From contig CAWIZH010000002.1 of assembly GCA_963840565.1 (NCBI GenBank), forward strand, positions 124,001 through 188,000: a DNA stretch of 64,000 bases. The letters are read 5' to 3'. The DNA comes from VRUE01 sp963840565. GTDB lineage: Bacteria > Actinomycetota > Thermoleophilia > Solirubrobacterales > 70-9. Below the pieces are notes generated by a model. It saw only the letters and a list, made by a program, of their open reading frames with translations. It made no database searches and had not been told where the DNA came from. Shown here in pieces: positions 42,736 to 52,882 of this stretch (positions are counted from its first letter, which is position 1; the number at the start of each line of letters is the position of its first letter). Position numbers and translations under genes: made by a program.

Positions 42736-45700
42736 GTGAAGGGGATCAGGCTTATCGCAGCGGTTGCTGCCATCTTGCTTGCGCTGGCGGCTACGAGCGT
42801 TGCGCTTGCTGCGCAAGACGAAGGCGAAGCGCAGGATGCTGTCTCGCTTTCCTCCGAAGTGGAAGGTCTTGCCGCGCGCACCGCCAACTCCGAAACCCTC
42901 ACCCTCCCCAGCGGCCAGCTCGAAACGAGGATCTACCCCGATCCGATCAACTACCGCGACGAAGAAGGCAACTGGCGCCCGATCGGCGAAAGGCTGCACG
43001 AAACCGGCGAACAGACGCTCACCAACGGCCCGAACGCCTTCGACGTAACCCTGCCCAAGCAGATCGACTCCAAACCCGTCCGCTTTGAAGTGGGGGAGGA
43101 GTGGGTCGAAAGCCAGCTCCAGCGCAAAGACACCGAAGGCGCCGAGCTCGAAGGCGCCATCGCCACCTACGAAGGCGAAGGCAACGCTCCTTCCTTTGAA
43201 TTCACCGGCCTCAGCGATGGCCTCAAGGAGGAGATCGAACTCACCGGCCCAGGCCAGGCCAACACCTTCACCTACGAGCTGAGCGCCTCCGATGGCCTCA
43301 CCCCTTCGCTCGCCGAGGACGGCTCGGTGCGCTTCGAAGATTCGCAAGACACCGTGGTCGTCGTCCTGCCGGCGCCAGTCATGGCCGACAGCGCCGGAGC
43401 CGAATCGCGCGACGTCCACTACGAACTAGGCCCAGAAGAAGAAGGCCACTGGAAGCTCTCGGTCGTGGCCGACCCCGAATGGCTTGAAGATCCCGCTCGC
43501 GCCTTCCCGGCCCGAATCGACCCGACGATGACCGTCGGTACCGCCCATGCCTGCGTGATCGGCGGCATGACAGGCGAAGCCGGCTGGATCGACTGCTCCA
43601 GCTGGGGCCGAAAAGACCTTCTTATCGGCTACGTGCCGCAGCTCGAAAGTAAATACGACGGCTGGTATCGCACCCTGCTGGAACTGGAAACGACCTCGAT
43701 CCCCGTGGGCTCCGAAATCACCTCGGCCACCTTCAACCTCCACTCGCTCGAAGTCGCCAAGAACACCAAAGGGGTCGAGCTGCGAAAAGTCACCAAGCCT
43801 TGGAACTGGGAAGCCAATTGGAGCCACTACGACGGCACCCACCTCTGGACGACAGAAGGCGGCGATTACTCCGAAAGCCTCGGCGAAGTGCTCACGGCCA
43901 ACCGCGGCAACCAGATCGGCTGGTGGCAGTTCAACCTGCCCGCGAGCGTCGTTGAAAAAGAAGTCAACGCCAAAGCATGGCTCAGCATGATCATGAAGCT
44001 GATCGACGACAAAGTGCGCGAATGCGGGAAAGAAAGCTGCACGGAACGCAAGCTCGACTTCGACTCCGACCACGCCACGACCGAAGCCAACCGCCCCTAT
44101 CTCTCCGTCATCTATACGGCACCTGCGCCGATCGTCACGACCGAAGCGGCCACCTCCGTCGGAGAAACCGGCGCCACGCTCAAAGGCCAGGTCAACCCCC
44201 ACGGCTACGCGACCACCTACCAGTTCGAATATGGCTGGACGACCGCCTACGGGAACAAAGTCCCGGCCACGGCGGAAGGCGCCGGCTCGGGCAAAGTCAA
44301 CGTGGCGGTGAGCAAAGCCGTCAGCGTCCTGAAAGGCAACACGACCTACCACTACCGCGTCTCGGCGACCAACGCCTATGGGACGACCGTAGGCGCTGAC
44401 AAAACCTTCACGACGCCGAAACTGCCGACCGCTACGACCGAAGCGGCGAGCGGGGTCAAAGAAAAAGAAGCGACTCTCAAAGGCTCTGTAAACCCCAAAG
44501 GCAACGCCACGACCTATCAGTTCGAATACGGCGAAACGACGTCCTATGGGACGAAAGTGCCGCTCAGCCCTGAATCGGCCGGCTCGGGAATCACGGACGT
44601 CGCGGTCAGCAAAGCGATCAGCGGGCTGAGCGAAGGCGCCACGTATCACTACCGCGTCGTCGCCTCAAACGCCGCCGGCACCGTGCCCGGCCTCGACAAA
44701 ACGCTGAAAACGACCAATCCGCCCCAGACGACGATCACCTCCGCCACCCCCACCTACACCAGCCACGATGAGCCCCCGATCGAATTCAAATCAAGCCAAG
44801 CGGGCTCGACCTTCAAGTGCGGGCTTGACGAAGGTGAAACGCCGACCAATTCCTGTTCCCTCTACAACCTCCCAGAACATCTCAAAGACACGACACATAC
44901 CTTCGTCGTCGCTGCGGTCAACCCCGAAGGGCAGGCGGACGCGACGCCGGCCAAGTACGTCTTCAGCCCCGACGTCTATCCGCCGGTTCCGCCCGGCAGC
45001 GAAGGCAAGCTCGTCTACCCCGAAGATGGAAAGAAGACGGCCGACTACTACACCCTGAAGGCCGAATGGGGCAAAGCGCCCGAAGGCGGCGGCGTCACCG
45101 GCGTCAGCTTCCAGGTGCAGCTGCCCAAATGGGAAGCATTCAAAGCCATCCCCGCCGAATGCGTGATCGACGGCAACGGCAACGAAGTCTCATGGCCGCT
45201 GCCGGCGACGGCAAGCCCAGGCCACACCGAACCGGTCTTCCTCAAGGTCCGAGGCTGCGCACCCTTCGAGGAAGCGGAATATCCGCAAAAGGAAATCAAG
45301 TTCCGTGCCGTCTTCGACGGCGGTCTGGGCGCCGCGGGCGCCAGCGAACCTGCTGCAACGGAATTCAGCTACTGGGACAACGGAAGAGAAGTACCCACCG
45401 ACGCTGTCGAAAACATCGGCCCCGTGACGGTGGATCTGCTGAGCGGAAAGACTTCGATGAGTCGCACCGATGTCTCGATCCCGGTGCCGGGAACCGAAGC
45501 CAACCTGGAATTCACCCGGGTCTATAACTCAGGCGAATACGGGCCTTCCTTCCAGCTTGGCCCGGAGTGGCAGCCCTCGATGCCTGTCGAACAGGAATAC
45601 GAAGGCGAAGCCTGGACGAGGCTCGAAGAACAGGCGATCCCCTACATCCCAGCGGTCTTCGCAGAAGAATGCTGGAACGAAGAAGGCAAAGAAGTCGAAT

Positions 45701-48700
45701 GTGGGGCCAAAAATGTACCTTGCGACGAAGCGCACTTCTGCGAAAAATGGGAAGTCGAAGAAGCCCAGCCCGAAGAACGCTGGATGGAACTGCTCGACAA
45801 CACGGGCGCCGGAATCTCCTTCGAAATCGTCGAAGAAGCCGGCAAAAAGCGCTACGTATCTCCCGACTACGCCAAAGAACTCCTGCTGACGCGCCCCGAA
45901 CCGGCCCACTTCGTGTTGGCCACGCCTGAAGGCACCCACACGGTCTTCAAGGAAAACGAACTCGGGGGTTTCGTGCCCGAAACGATCTCCTTCCAGGCGA
46001 CGCCCAGCTCGGCGCGGATGGTCTACGAACACAAGGAACACGAAGGCTTGGTGCTGATGAAGGAGATCGCACCCGCCCCCGTTACCTGCGAAGACACGAC
46101 TGCGATCAAAACAGCAGGCTGCAGGACGCTCAAGTTCGAATACCAGCCAGCGAGCAAATGGAACAAAGAAGCCTACTCCTGGGAACAGCGCCTTGCCTCG
46201 ATCCGCTACTACAGCGCGACCCATGAAAGCGGCAAAGAAGAGAACAACTCCCAGGTCGTCGCGCAGTACAACTACGGTGGCCGTGCGCAGCTGATCGAAG
46301 AGTGGGACCCCAGGGTCTCAGTACCCGCGGAGAAATATGGCTACCACAGCGAATCGTTCTACCCCAACCTTCTCACTTCGCTCACCCCGCCCGGGCAAGA
46401 ACCCTGGCAGTTCGACTATTACTTCGACAATTACTACAAAAACTCCACATACACCGGCAACCCGGGGCTTCGGCTGAAGAGCGTAAGCCGGGCCAGCCTG
46501 GTCGAAGGCGAACCCACCGCGACGACAACGGTCGCCTACGACGTGCCGCTGAGCGGCGAAAACGCCCCTTATAACCTGAGCCCGAAACGGGTTGCCGAAT
46601 GGGGCCAGTCGGACTTTCCCGTTGACGCCACGGCGATCTTCCCGCCGACCCAGGTCCCCTCGATCGAAACCTTTGGCCTGCGATCCCAGTTCGGCTCCCA
46701 CGGCTCAGGCAACGGCCAGCTCGCCTCACCGCGCGGCCTCGCCGTCGATGCCGAAGGCAACGTCTGGGTCGCCGACACCGAAAACAACCGCATCGTGAAG
46801 TTCAACGCAAAAGGGGAATACGCCTTCCAGTTCGGCTCTTTCGGCTCCGGCAACGGGCAGTTCGCTTCCCCGCGAGGCGTAGCGATCGATGCCGAAGGCA
46901 ACGTCTGGGTCGCCGACACCGCCAACAACCGCATCGAGAAGTTCGACTCCAAAGGGAAATACCTCTTCCAGTTCGGCTCCTTCGGCACGGAAGCGGGCAA
47001 ACTGAACAAACCGGGCGGTCTCACCGTCGACTCGGGCGGCAGGGTCTGGGTCGCAGACACCGCCAACAACCGCGTCGAGCGGTTCTCCGCCACCGGGACA
47101 TACGAAGGCGCCTATAGCTCGCTGAAAGAACCCACCGGCATCGTCGCGCATGGGCCAAACATCGTCCTGGTAGCCGACGCGGGCAACAACCGGATCGTCT
47201 TGCTCACCAACCTCTCCAAATCTCCACCGGCATTCTACGGCCAGTTCGGCTCTCCGGGTACCGGCAATGGCCAGCTCAGCAAACCCGAAGGCATCGCTGT
47301 CGATGCCGCAGGCAACTACTGGGTCGCCGACACCGGGAACGATCGCCTCGAGGAGTTCAAGCTGGAAGGCGGCAAATTTGAATATGTCTCTCAGGTCGGC
47401 ACCCAGGGCACCGGCGAAGGACAGCTCGAAGGCCCGGGCGGCCTCGCCAATGACTCCAACGGCTACATCTGGGTCACCGACACGGGGAACGCCCGGGTTC
47501 AGGAGTGGAACTCGGCGACACCGCCGCTGAGCGACTACTCGCAAGCCACGATCCACTACATGGACCCCGACGGCTACGAGGTCAATACGGCGGCGGCGGC
47601 GGCGCCTGGAGTCGAAGGCGATGCGATCGCGACTACCGAAACCGATGTGCACGGCAACGTGGTTCGCTCGTTGTCCCCACAAAACCGGTTGCTGGCGCTT
47701 GCGGCGGGCTCTGGGTCGGTCGCTCGCTCCAAGCAGCTCGACAACCAGTCGACCTACTCGGCTGACGGGACCGAGATGCTGGAATCGCTTGGACCGCTGC
47801 ACAAAGTTCGGCTTGAATCAGGATCGACAAAAGAAGCTCGCGCGCGCACGGTTGTCGAATACGACAAATACGACAAAGGCTTCGAACTCAAAGAAGGCGA
47901 AACCGCACCGCGCCTGCCGACCACAGAAACAACCAGCGCCAAGACTCCCAGCGGGGAAGACCTCGAACCACGCGTCACCGAAACGAAATACGAATGGAAA
48001 CTGCGCAAGCCGACCGAAACGGTCGCCGACGCCGCAGAAGGTGGCCTCAAACTGAAGACCCGGATTGCCTATGACGAAAAAACAGGGCTCCCGACCGAAC
48101 GCAGCCTTCCCGCCAAACCCGAAGGCGGCGATGCGCACACGACCAAGACGATCTACTACACCGCAGGAACCAACGCCCAAGACAGCTCTTGCGCCAACAA
48201 CGCCGCTTATGCGGGCCTTCTCTGCAAGACCCTTCCTGCGAGCCAGCCGGGAACGGCAGGGTTGCCGGAACTCCTCGTCACCCGTTATGCCAAATACAAC
48301 AGCTTGGACGAGCCCGAAGAAATCGTCGAAAGCCCAGGCGGCAAAGAAGAAGCAGGAAAGACCCGCAAAACGATCACGACCTACGACGAAGCCGGCCGGG
48401 TAACGAGCAGCAAGCAGGTCGGTGGCGGAACACAGCTCCCACCCACTGCGACCGTCTACAACAAAGAAACGGGGATGCCCGTAGAACAGAAGCTCACCTG
48501 CGAAAGCGAATGCAGTGCGGGCTTCGGCTATGCCTCTGCCTTCGGCGAAGCCGGCAGCGCCACCGGGCAGTTCAACCACCCCGCCGACGTGGCGATCGAC
48601 ACCAAAGGCAATCTCTGGGTAGCCGACAAGGCCAACAACCGGATCGAGCAGTTCACCGAAGGGGGAGGATCGGCCAAAGCGTTCGGCTCCTCCGGCTCGA

Positions 48701-51174
48701 CCGGCGGCAAACTGAGCGACCCCTCGGGGATAGCGATCGATCCCAGCGGCAACGTCTGGGTCGCCGACACCGCCAACACCCGGGTCGAGGAGTTCAACGA
48801 AAAAGGCGAATTCCTCGCCACCTTCGGCACCAACGTCAACAAAACCAAAGTCGAAGCCGGCGGCACGCAGAAAGAAAAGAACCTCTGCACCGCGGCCTCC
48901 AAAAACGTCTGCCAGGCAGGCACGGCGGGAAGCGCGGAAGGCCAGATGAAAGAACCGGTGGGCATCGGCTCCTCATCGGGCGGCAACATCTACGTCGTCG
49001 AGAAGGGCAACGGCCGGGTAGAGAAGTTCAGCCCGACGGGCGAACTTCTTGCCAAATTCGCCGGGCCCGGCTCCGGCACCGGCCAGCTCAAAGAACCGAG
49101 CGCGATCGCCGTTGCCCCTGATGCCTCTGTCTGGGTGGCGGACTCTGGCAACAACCGCATCCAGCACTGGAGCTCTACCTTCTCCCTGCTGGGCACCTAC
49201 GGCAAAGAAGGGACCGCCAACGGGGAATTCAAACACCCGGACGCGATCGAGGCCGACTCCTCCGGCAACGTCTTGGTCGCCGACCAGGGTAACTCGAGGG
49301 TCCAGAAGCTGAGCGAAAGCGGGACCTTCGTCGCCCGCTTCGGGGCGGGCGAACCCGGCCCCGGCCAGTTCAGCTTCAGCGATCCGGTCGGCATCGCCGT
49401 CAACGCCAAAGGCAACGTCTGGGTCACCGATCCCGGCCACAACCAGATCCAGAAGTGGGTTCCCCAGGCCGAATTCGACAGCCAGGCAGTCGTCACCGCT
49501 TACGACAAACTCGGCCGCCCGGAAAAATACACCGACGCCGACGGCAACACCTCCGAAGTGACCTACGACCTGCTCGGCCGCCCGGTTAAAACATGGGACG
49601 GCAAGGGCACCCAGACCTATGGCTACGACTCGATAACCGGGGTCCTGGTCGCGATGGAAGACTCCGCAGCGGGGTTGTTCACGGCCGGATACAACGCCGA
49701 CGGCGCGATGACTGAACAGGGCCTGCCCGACGGCCTGGTCGCCAAAACGACCTACGACGAAGCGGGCCAACCGACCAAACTCGCCTACACCAAGGTCACC
49801 AGCTGCTCAGAAAAATGCACCTGGCTTGAAGAAGGCGAGGAAAGCTCGATCTATGGTCAGATCCTCTCGCAGAAAAGCCTGACTTCAAGTCAGCAATACT
49901 CCTACGACAAAGCGGGCAGGCTGACCCTGGTCCACGACACTCCGACCGGCGGAGGCTGCACGACGCGCGCCTATGCTTTCGATGCCGATTCCAACCGGAC
50001 CAGCTTGACCACACGTGCACCGGGGGCCGGCGGCGCCTGCGTGGAATCGGGTGGCACCCCGCAGACCTACAGCTACGACGCCGCCGACCGGTTGACTGAT
50101 TCGGGGATCGTCTACGACAGCTTCGGACGGATCACGAGCCTGCCGGCCAAAGACGCCGGGGGAAGCACCCTAACCACCAGCTTCTACAGCAACGAAATGC
50201 TCGCCAGCCAGTCCCAGGGCGGCATCACGAACAGTTACCAGCTCGACTCCACTGGCCGAGTGCGCCAGGTCGTCCAGACCGGGAGCAAAGAAGGCACCGA
50301 AGTCTTCCACTACGCGGGAGGCTCGGACTCGCCCGTATGGACCCAACGCGGTTCGGCTTGGACCCGTAGCATCGGGGGCATCGGAGGGGAACTCGCCGCG
50401 ATCCAGCCGAGTGCCGGAGAAACGAGCCTTCAGCTGAGCAACCTGCACGGCGACGTCGTCGCCACGGCAAGCCTCAGCTCGACAGCCAAAGAACCGACCG
50501 CTAAATTCGAATTCGACGAGTTCGGCAATCCGAAATCGGGCAATGCCGGGCGCTTCGGATGGCTTGGCGGTAAGCAGCGGCGCACCGAACTTCCGTCCGG
50601 GGTGATTCAGATGGGGGTTCGGAGCTATGTGCCCGCTTTGGGCCGATTTATCTCTCCCGATCCGGTGCCTGGCGGATCGGCGAACGCATATGACTACGCC
50701 AACCAGGACCCCGTGAATATATTTGACCTTAGTGGCGAATGGCCAAGCCCAGTGAAAGCGTGGATACGCGCAGTAAAGCGGCGATCACGCAAGACTGCGA
50801 GGGCGCACGGTTTTCATCCGTTCGTAGTATGCCACTCATGCTCAAAGAGGACTAGTGTGATTAGTCAGGTAGGAAACGCCGCCTCGAATCTGGCCGGGAA
50901 GGTAATCCGCAGTACGTTTAATTCTCTTGTAGGCAGCAAGGTGAGCAGCGCCTCAGCGGCCTGGAAGCTGGTGAGAGGGAATCTTTCGCCGCTCCTCAAT
51001 GCCGCCATGACCGAACGTCAACATATTCTGGGTTGTGCGCGCGCTGCGACTGAAGGGTGGACAGATACAAAGCCAATTGCGGATGCGGCAATCAAGGACG
51101 AGCAATTTGAGGCCGCCGCGTTGCCGTACGTTTGGGCAGGGACTCGGTGCGCGGCTTCTTGGTTGTCCGGCTAG
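42736..51174 (+). CDS. Giant secreted NHL-repeat/RHS-repeat polymorphic-toxin-like protein
   Basis: The 2,812-residue product starts at GTG 42736 with GGGGAGGAA RBS and a signal peptide (KGIRLIAAVAAILLALAATSVALA). After a beta-rich N-terminal region come two fibronectin-III-like repeats (about 465-660), an RHS entry segment (VDLLSGKTSMSRTDVSIPVPG, near 900), six or so NHL repeats with WVADTANNRI (about 1311-1592), a second NHL block (1925-2242), RHS repeats such as YDLLGRPVKTWDGKG (2252-2600), and the core hallmark GVIQMGVRSYVPALGRFISPDP (near 2623). From about 2670 a lower-GC C-terminal tip of 143 residues is unrelated to the rest, as in polymorphic toxins. Glu codons are nearly all GAA, unlike neighbours (GAG). 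Confidence 0.9.
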   Translation: MKGIRLIAAVAAILLALAATSVALAAQDEGEAQDAVSLSSEVEGLAARTANSETLTLPSGQLETRIYPDPINYRDEEGNWRPIGERLHETGEQTLTNGPNAFDVTLPKQIDSKPVRFEVGEEWVESQLQRKDTEGAELEGAIATYEGEGNAPSFEFTGLSDGLKEEIELTGPGQANTFTYELSASDGLTPSLAEDGSVRFEDSQDTVVVVLPAPVMADSAGAESRDVHYELGPEEEGHWKLSVVADPEWLEDPARAFPARIDPTMTVGTAHACVIGGMTGEAGWIDCSSWGRKDLLIGYVPQLESKYDGWYRTLLELETTSIPVGSEITSATFNLHSLEVAKNTKGVELRKVTKPWNWEANWSHYDGTHLWTTEGGDYSESLGEVLTANRGNQIGWWQFNLPASVVEKEVNAKAWLSMIMKLIDDKVRECGKESCTERKLDFDSDHATTEANRPYLSVIYTAPAPIVTTEAATSVGETGATLKGQVNPHGYATTYQFEYGWTTAYGNKVPATAEGAGSGKVNVAVSKAVSVLKGNTTYHYRVSATNAYGTTVGADKTFTTPKLPTATTEAASGVKEKEATLKGSVNPKGNATTYQFEYGETTSYGTKVPLSPESAGSGITDVAVSKAISGLSEGATYHYRVVASNAAGTVPGLDKTLKTTNPPQTTITSATPTYTSHDEPPIEFKSSQAGSTFKCGLDEGETPTNSCSLYNLPEHLKDTTHTFVVAAVNPEGQADATPAKYVFSPDVYPPVPPGSEGKLVYPEDGKKTADYYTLKAEWGKAPEGGGVTGVSFQVQLPKWEAFKAIPAECVIDGNGNEVSWPLPATASPGHTEPVFLKVRGCAPFEEAEYPQKEIKFRAVFDGGLGAAGASEPAATEFSYWDNGREVPTDAVENIGPVTVDLLSGKTSMSRTDVSIPVPGTEANLEFTRVYNSGEYGPSFQLGPEWQPSMPVEQEYEGEAWTRLEEQAIPYIPAVFAEECWNEEGKEVECGAKNVPCDEAHFCEKWEVEEAQPEERWMELLDNTGAGISFEIVEEAGKKRYVSPDYAKELLLTRPEPAHFVLATPEGTHTVFKENELGGFVPETISFQATPSSARMVYEHKEHEGLVLMKEIAPAPVTCEDTTAIKTAGCRTLKFEYQPASKWNKEAYSWEQRLASIRYYSATHESGKEENNSQVVAQYNYGGRAQLIEEWDPRVSVPAEKYGYHSESFYPNLLTSLTPPGQEPWQFDYYFDNYYKNSTYTGNPGLRLKSVSRASLVEGEPTATTTVAYDVPLSGENAPYNLSPKRVAEWGQSDFPVDATAIFPPTQVPSIETFGLRSQFGSHGSGNGQLASPRGLAVDAEGNVWVADTENNRIVKFNAKGEYAFQFGSFGSGNGQFASPRGVAIDAEGNVWVADTANNRIEKFDSKGKYLFQFGSFGTEAGKLNKPGGLTVDSGGRVWVADTANNRVERFSATGTYEGAYSSLKEPTGIVAHGPNIVLVADAGNNRIVLLTNLSKSPPAFYGQFGSPGTGNGQLSKPEGIAVDAAGNYWVADTGNDRLEEFKLEGGKFEYVSQVGTQGTGEGQLEGPGGLANDSNGYIWVTDTGNARVQEWNSATPPLSDYSQATIHYMDPDGYEVNTAAAAAPGVEGDAIATTETDVHGNVVRSLSPQNRLLALAAGSGSVARSKQLDNQSTYSADGTEMLESLGPLHKVRLESGSTKEARARTVVEYDKYDKGFELKEGETAPRLPTTETTSAKTPSGEDLEPRVTETKYEWKLRKPTETVADAAEGGLKLKTRIAYDEKTGLPTERSLPAKPEGGDAHTTKTIYYTAGTNAQDSSCANNAAYAGLLCKTLPASQPGTAGLPELLVTRYAKYNSLDEPEEIVESPGGKEEAGKTRKTITTYDEAGRVTSSKQVGGGTQLPPTATVYNKETGMPVEQKLTCESECSAGFGYASAFGEAGSATGQFNHPADVAIDTKGNLWVADKANNRIEQFTEGGGSAKAFGSSGSTGGKLSDPSGIAIDPSGNVWVADTANTRVEEFNEKGEFLATFGTNVNKTKVEAGGTQKEKNLCTAASKNVCQAGTAGSAEGQMKEPVGIGSSSGGNIYVVEKGNGRVEKFSPTGELLAKFAGPGSGTGQLKEPSAIAVAPDASVWVADSGNNRIQHWSSTFSLLGTYGKEGTANGEFKHPDAIEADSSGNVLVADQGNSRVQKLSESGTFVARFGAGEPGPGQFSFSDPVGIAVNAKGNVWVTDPGHNQIQKWVPQAEFDSQAVVTAYDKLGRPEKYTDADGNTSEVTYDLLGRPVKTWDGKGTQTYGYDSITGVLVAMEDSAAGLFTAGYNADGAMTEQGLPDGLVAKTTYDEAGQPTKLAYTKVTSCSEKCTWLEEGEESSIYGQILSQKSLTSSQQYSYDKAGRLTLVHDTPTGGGCTTRAYAFDADSNRTSLTTRAPGAGGACVESGGTPQTYSYDAADRLTDSGIVYDSFGRITSLPAKDAGGSTLTTSFYSNEMLASQSQGGITNSYQLDSTGRVRQVVQTGSKEGTEVFHYAGGSDSPVWTQRGSAWTRSIGGIGGELAAIQPSAGETSLQLSNLHGDVVATASLSSTAKEPTAKFEFDEFGNPKSGNAGRFGWLGGKQRRTELPSGVIQMGVRSYVPALGRFISPDPVPGGSANAYDYANQDPVNIFDLSGEWPSPVKAWIRAVKRRSRKTARAHGFHPFVVCHSCSKRTSVISQVGNAASNLAGKVIRSTFNSLVGSKVSSASAAWKLVRGNLSPLLNAAMTERQHILGCARAATEGWTDTKPIADAAIKDEQFEAAALPYVWAGTRCAASWLSG

Positions 51175-51244
51175 CATTAGGAAGGGAGCCCCTAATGAGC
51201 GACTGGCTAGCCAGTCTCCAGTCACGCGCGGAGAGAGGAGCATA

Positions 51245-51910
51245 ATGAAGGCCACATCACGGGCACCGGGCTGGCTTAAGGTTGCTGCGATAACGATGGT
51301 CGGAGAGAGCTTTGCGGTATTCGTCCTGTATCCGATCACCGCAGCTCGCGCTATCTCGCTGGTTGTTGTGGGGCTGCTGGCATGGTTTCTTTTGCGTGGC
51401 AGTAGAATCATGTGGATCTTGGTCGTCGCGTCGGCTGTAGCCGAGTTGCTTTCGCCGATTGCAATGGGGCAAGCAGCCTGGCATGCTGGATTCGCCGTAA
51501 TCCTCCTAGGGTGCCTGTTGGCACCGTCTTCGCGGGCATTCGTTTGGTCGCGGGACCGACGGCCGGAAAGCGGTCCTTCTTTCCCTGTTGAGCCTCGATC
51601 AAGTTTGCTTAGGTTCCCGTGGCGGATGTACGCGAGTTTCCGAGCCTTGATCTCTATCTTTCCCTATAGATCTCTCACGAGCGGTGACGTGATTGGACCG
51701 GTCACTGGATCCGTCGTCATCCTCTTCATAGTGGCCCATGTTCTCGATAGTGCCCGCCACGGCTTCGGCCGCGACAATCTAATCGTTGCCGTGCTGTACA
51801 GAGTGACGTGGGTGATCTATAGCTTTGCTCTCCTCGGTTTGATCGTCCTGCTCATAATGGCCGCGTATCGCTATATCAGCGAGTACCATGCGCGCAACAC
51901 GGACCTCTAA
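51245..51910 (+). CDS. Polytopic membrane protein in immunity position
   Basis: The 221-residue protein follows the RHS stop by 70 nt. It has six or seven hydrophobic segments: GWLKVAAITMVGESFAVFVLY, AISLVVVGLLAWFLL, IMWILVVASAVAELLSPIA, FAVILLGCLLA, VTGSVVILFIVAHVL and SFALLGLIVLLIMAAY. GC is lower than the backbone, like the RHS tip. Polymorphic toxin genes are usually followed by their immunity gene, so this may protect against the 143-residue tip; there is no sequence proof. Unknown family. Confidence 0.5.
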   Translation: MKATSRAPGWLKVAAITMVGESFAVFVLYPITAARAISLVVVGLLAWFLLRGSRIMWILVVASAVAELLSPIAMGQAAWHAGFAVILLGCLLAPSSRAFVWSRDRRPESGPSFPVEPRSSLLRFPWRMYASFRALISIFPYRSLTSGDVIGPVTGSVVILFIVAHVLDSARHGFGRDNLIVAVLYRVTWVIYSFALLGLIVLLIMAAYRYISEYHARNTDL

Positions 51911-51963
51911 TCAAGGGTTCAGCGCCACGTTAATTCTCACTCGGGGGCGAAGATCCAAGCTAT

Positions 51964-52188
51964 CTATGAAGTTTGGCTGTAACGAACACTGGCAGAATCG
52001 TTTGATGATCGCGACCAAGCATTTGAGTGGGCCCAGGAAGTCGCCGAGCGTGACCGAGTTGTAGATGTCGTACTCAAGGCCTCTTCCTACGGCGAAAATT
52101 CGTAACTGCATTCCTGAGTCTGAGCCAGCAGTACGCAGAGCAGCTTGGTTTGTGCCTTCCAGCTATGGCGCTACACAGCCATTTTGAA
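51964..52188 (+). pseudogene. Degraded copy of the small protein encoded at 53622
   Basis: DNA here aligns with 53630-53855 over its length, including GATCGCGACCA, GAGTGGGCCCAGGAAGTCGC and the final TATGGCGCTACACAGCC (same C-terminal residues YGATQPF). Small indels and substitutions break the frame and the ATG is lost, so it is a decayed paralogue. Confidence 0.7.
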
Positions 52189-52189
52189 C

Positions 52190-52882
52190 TTCGGTCCCTA
52201 GGGCGTGAGACTTCAGGGCAAGCGCCTAGGGTCGAAAGCGGGGGCGCAGTTTCGTAGCTAGTTATAAAGGCACTGCGGCAAAGGCTGGCACTGAAACCGG
52301 GGCCGGTGACGGGTATTCTGCCCATGCCAGGCAGGTTGACGCTGAGGTCGCCGGTCCAACTGGGGGAAGAGCCTGGGTTGAGGGAGTAAAGGGCACGGCC
52401 AGAGAATGGCGCCGGCGGCTCCACTTCAACGGTTTCGGGAAATGTCGCCGCGGCCGCTCATGGCAAAGGAGTCGTGGTCGATAAGGAGATTCCCCCTCTT
52501 TGTAATTCGCACTCCTTCGCGCCCTTCGTATGCTTCTACGGCGAGGTTGCCTCCTGAGATGCCGGCTTTCGCTTCAATGTGAAGTCGAGAGCTTCAAGGA
52601 AAACCGTGCGGCCTTCAGTCTCTCCTTCGACCTGCAGGAAGCCAACTTCGACCCTGCGGCTCAGCTTGCTCTTGGCGCCTGCCCCGGGCGGCGGGGGTGA
52701 CGGCTGTCGCTTGCAGATCTGCCTGAAGCGGCGCGTGAAGTAGACGCGGCCATGCGTGTGAGAGATTGCGGGTACATCTCCCGAATGAGAAAGCTCCAAC
52801 GTGCCACGGTAGGTCCCTTCTTGATAGCGGATATCGTGTCCCCTGCACTGTCCACCGTGAGGTGGGTTGGAAAAGCGCCGGG
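52190..52882 (-). pseudogene. Decayed copy of the secreted protein encoded at 53616-54956
   Basis: Fragments in several minus-strand frames match the intact copy: FSGRALYSLNPGSSPSWTGDLSVN, ELSHSGDVPAISHTHGRVYF, and KSKLSRRVEVGFLQVEG. The N-terminus, including the signal peptide, is missing: similarity ends at about 52882 where an RHS core fragment begins. Several frameshifts. It is a truncated duplicate. Confidence 0.7.

Larger units (their letters stand above)
51964..52882 (+). repeat. Tandem duplication, copy 1 (degraded)
   Basis: About 920 bp aligning to 53630-54576, in the same orientation. It carries remnants of the small plus-strand gene and of the minus-strand secreted-protein gene. 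Ends at GGAAAAGCGCCGGG, also present in copy 2. Confidence 0.7.

Noticed and set aside
43426..44649. 407-codon minus-strand frame opposite the RHS gene
   Set aside because: Phe/Arg-rich mirror of GAA/AAG codons of the plus-strand gene, lacking any recognised motif; a shadow of the biased codon use.
46670..49460. Tandem DNA repeats as a CRISPR or satellite array
   Set aside because: The periodicity comes from NHL protein repeats inside one open frame; units vary and there are no spacers. No CRISPR array was seen anywhere in the window.
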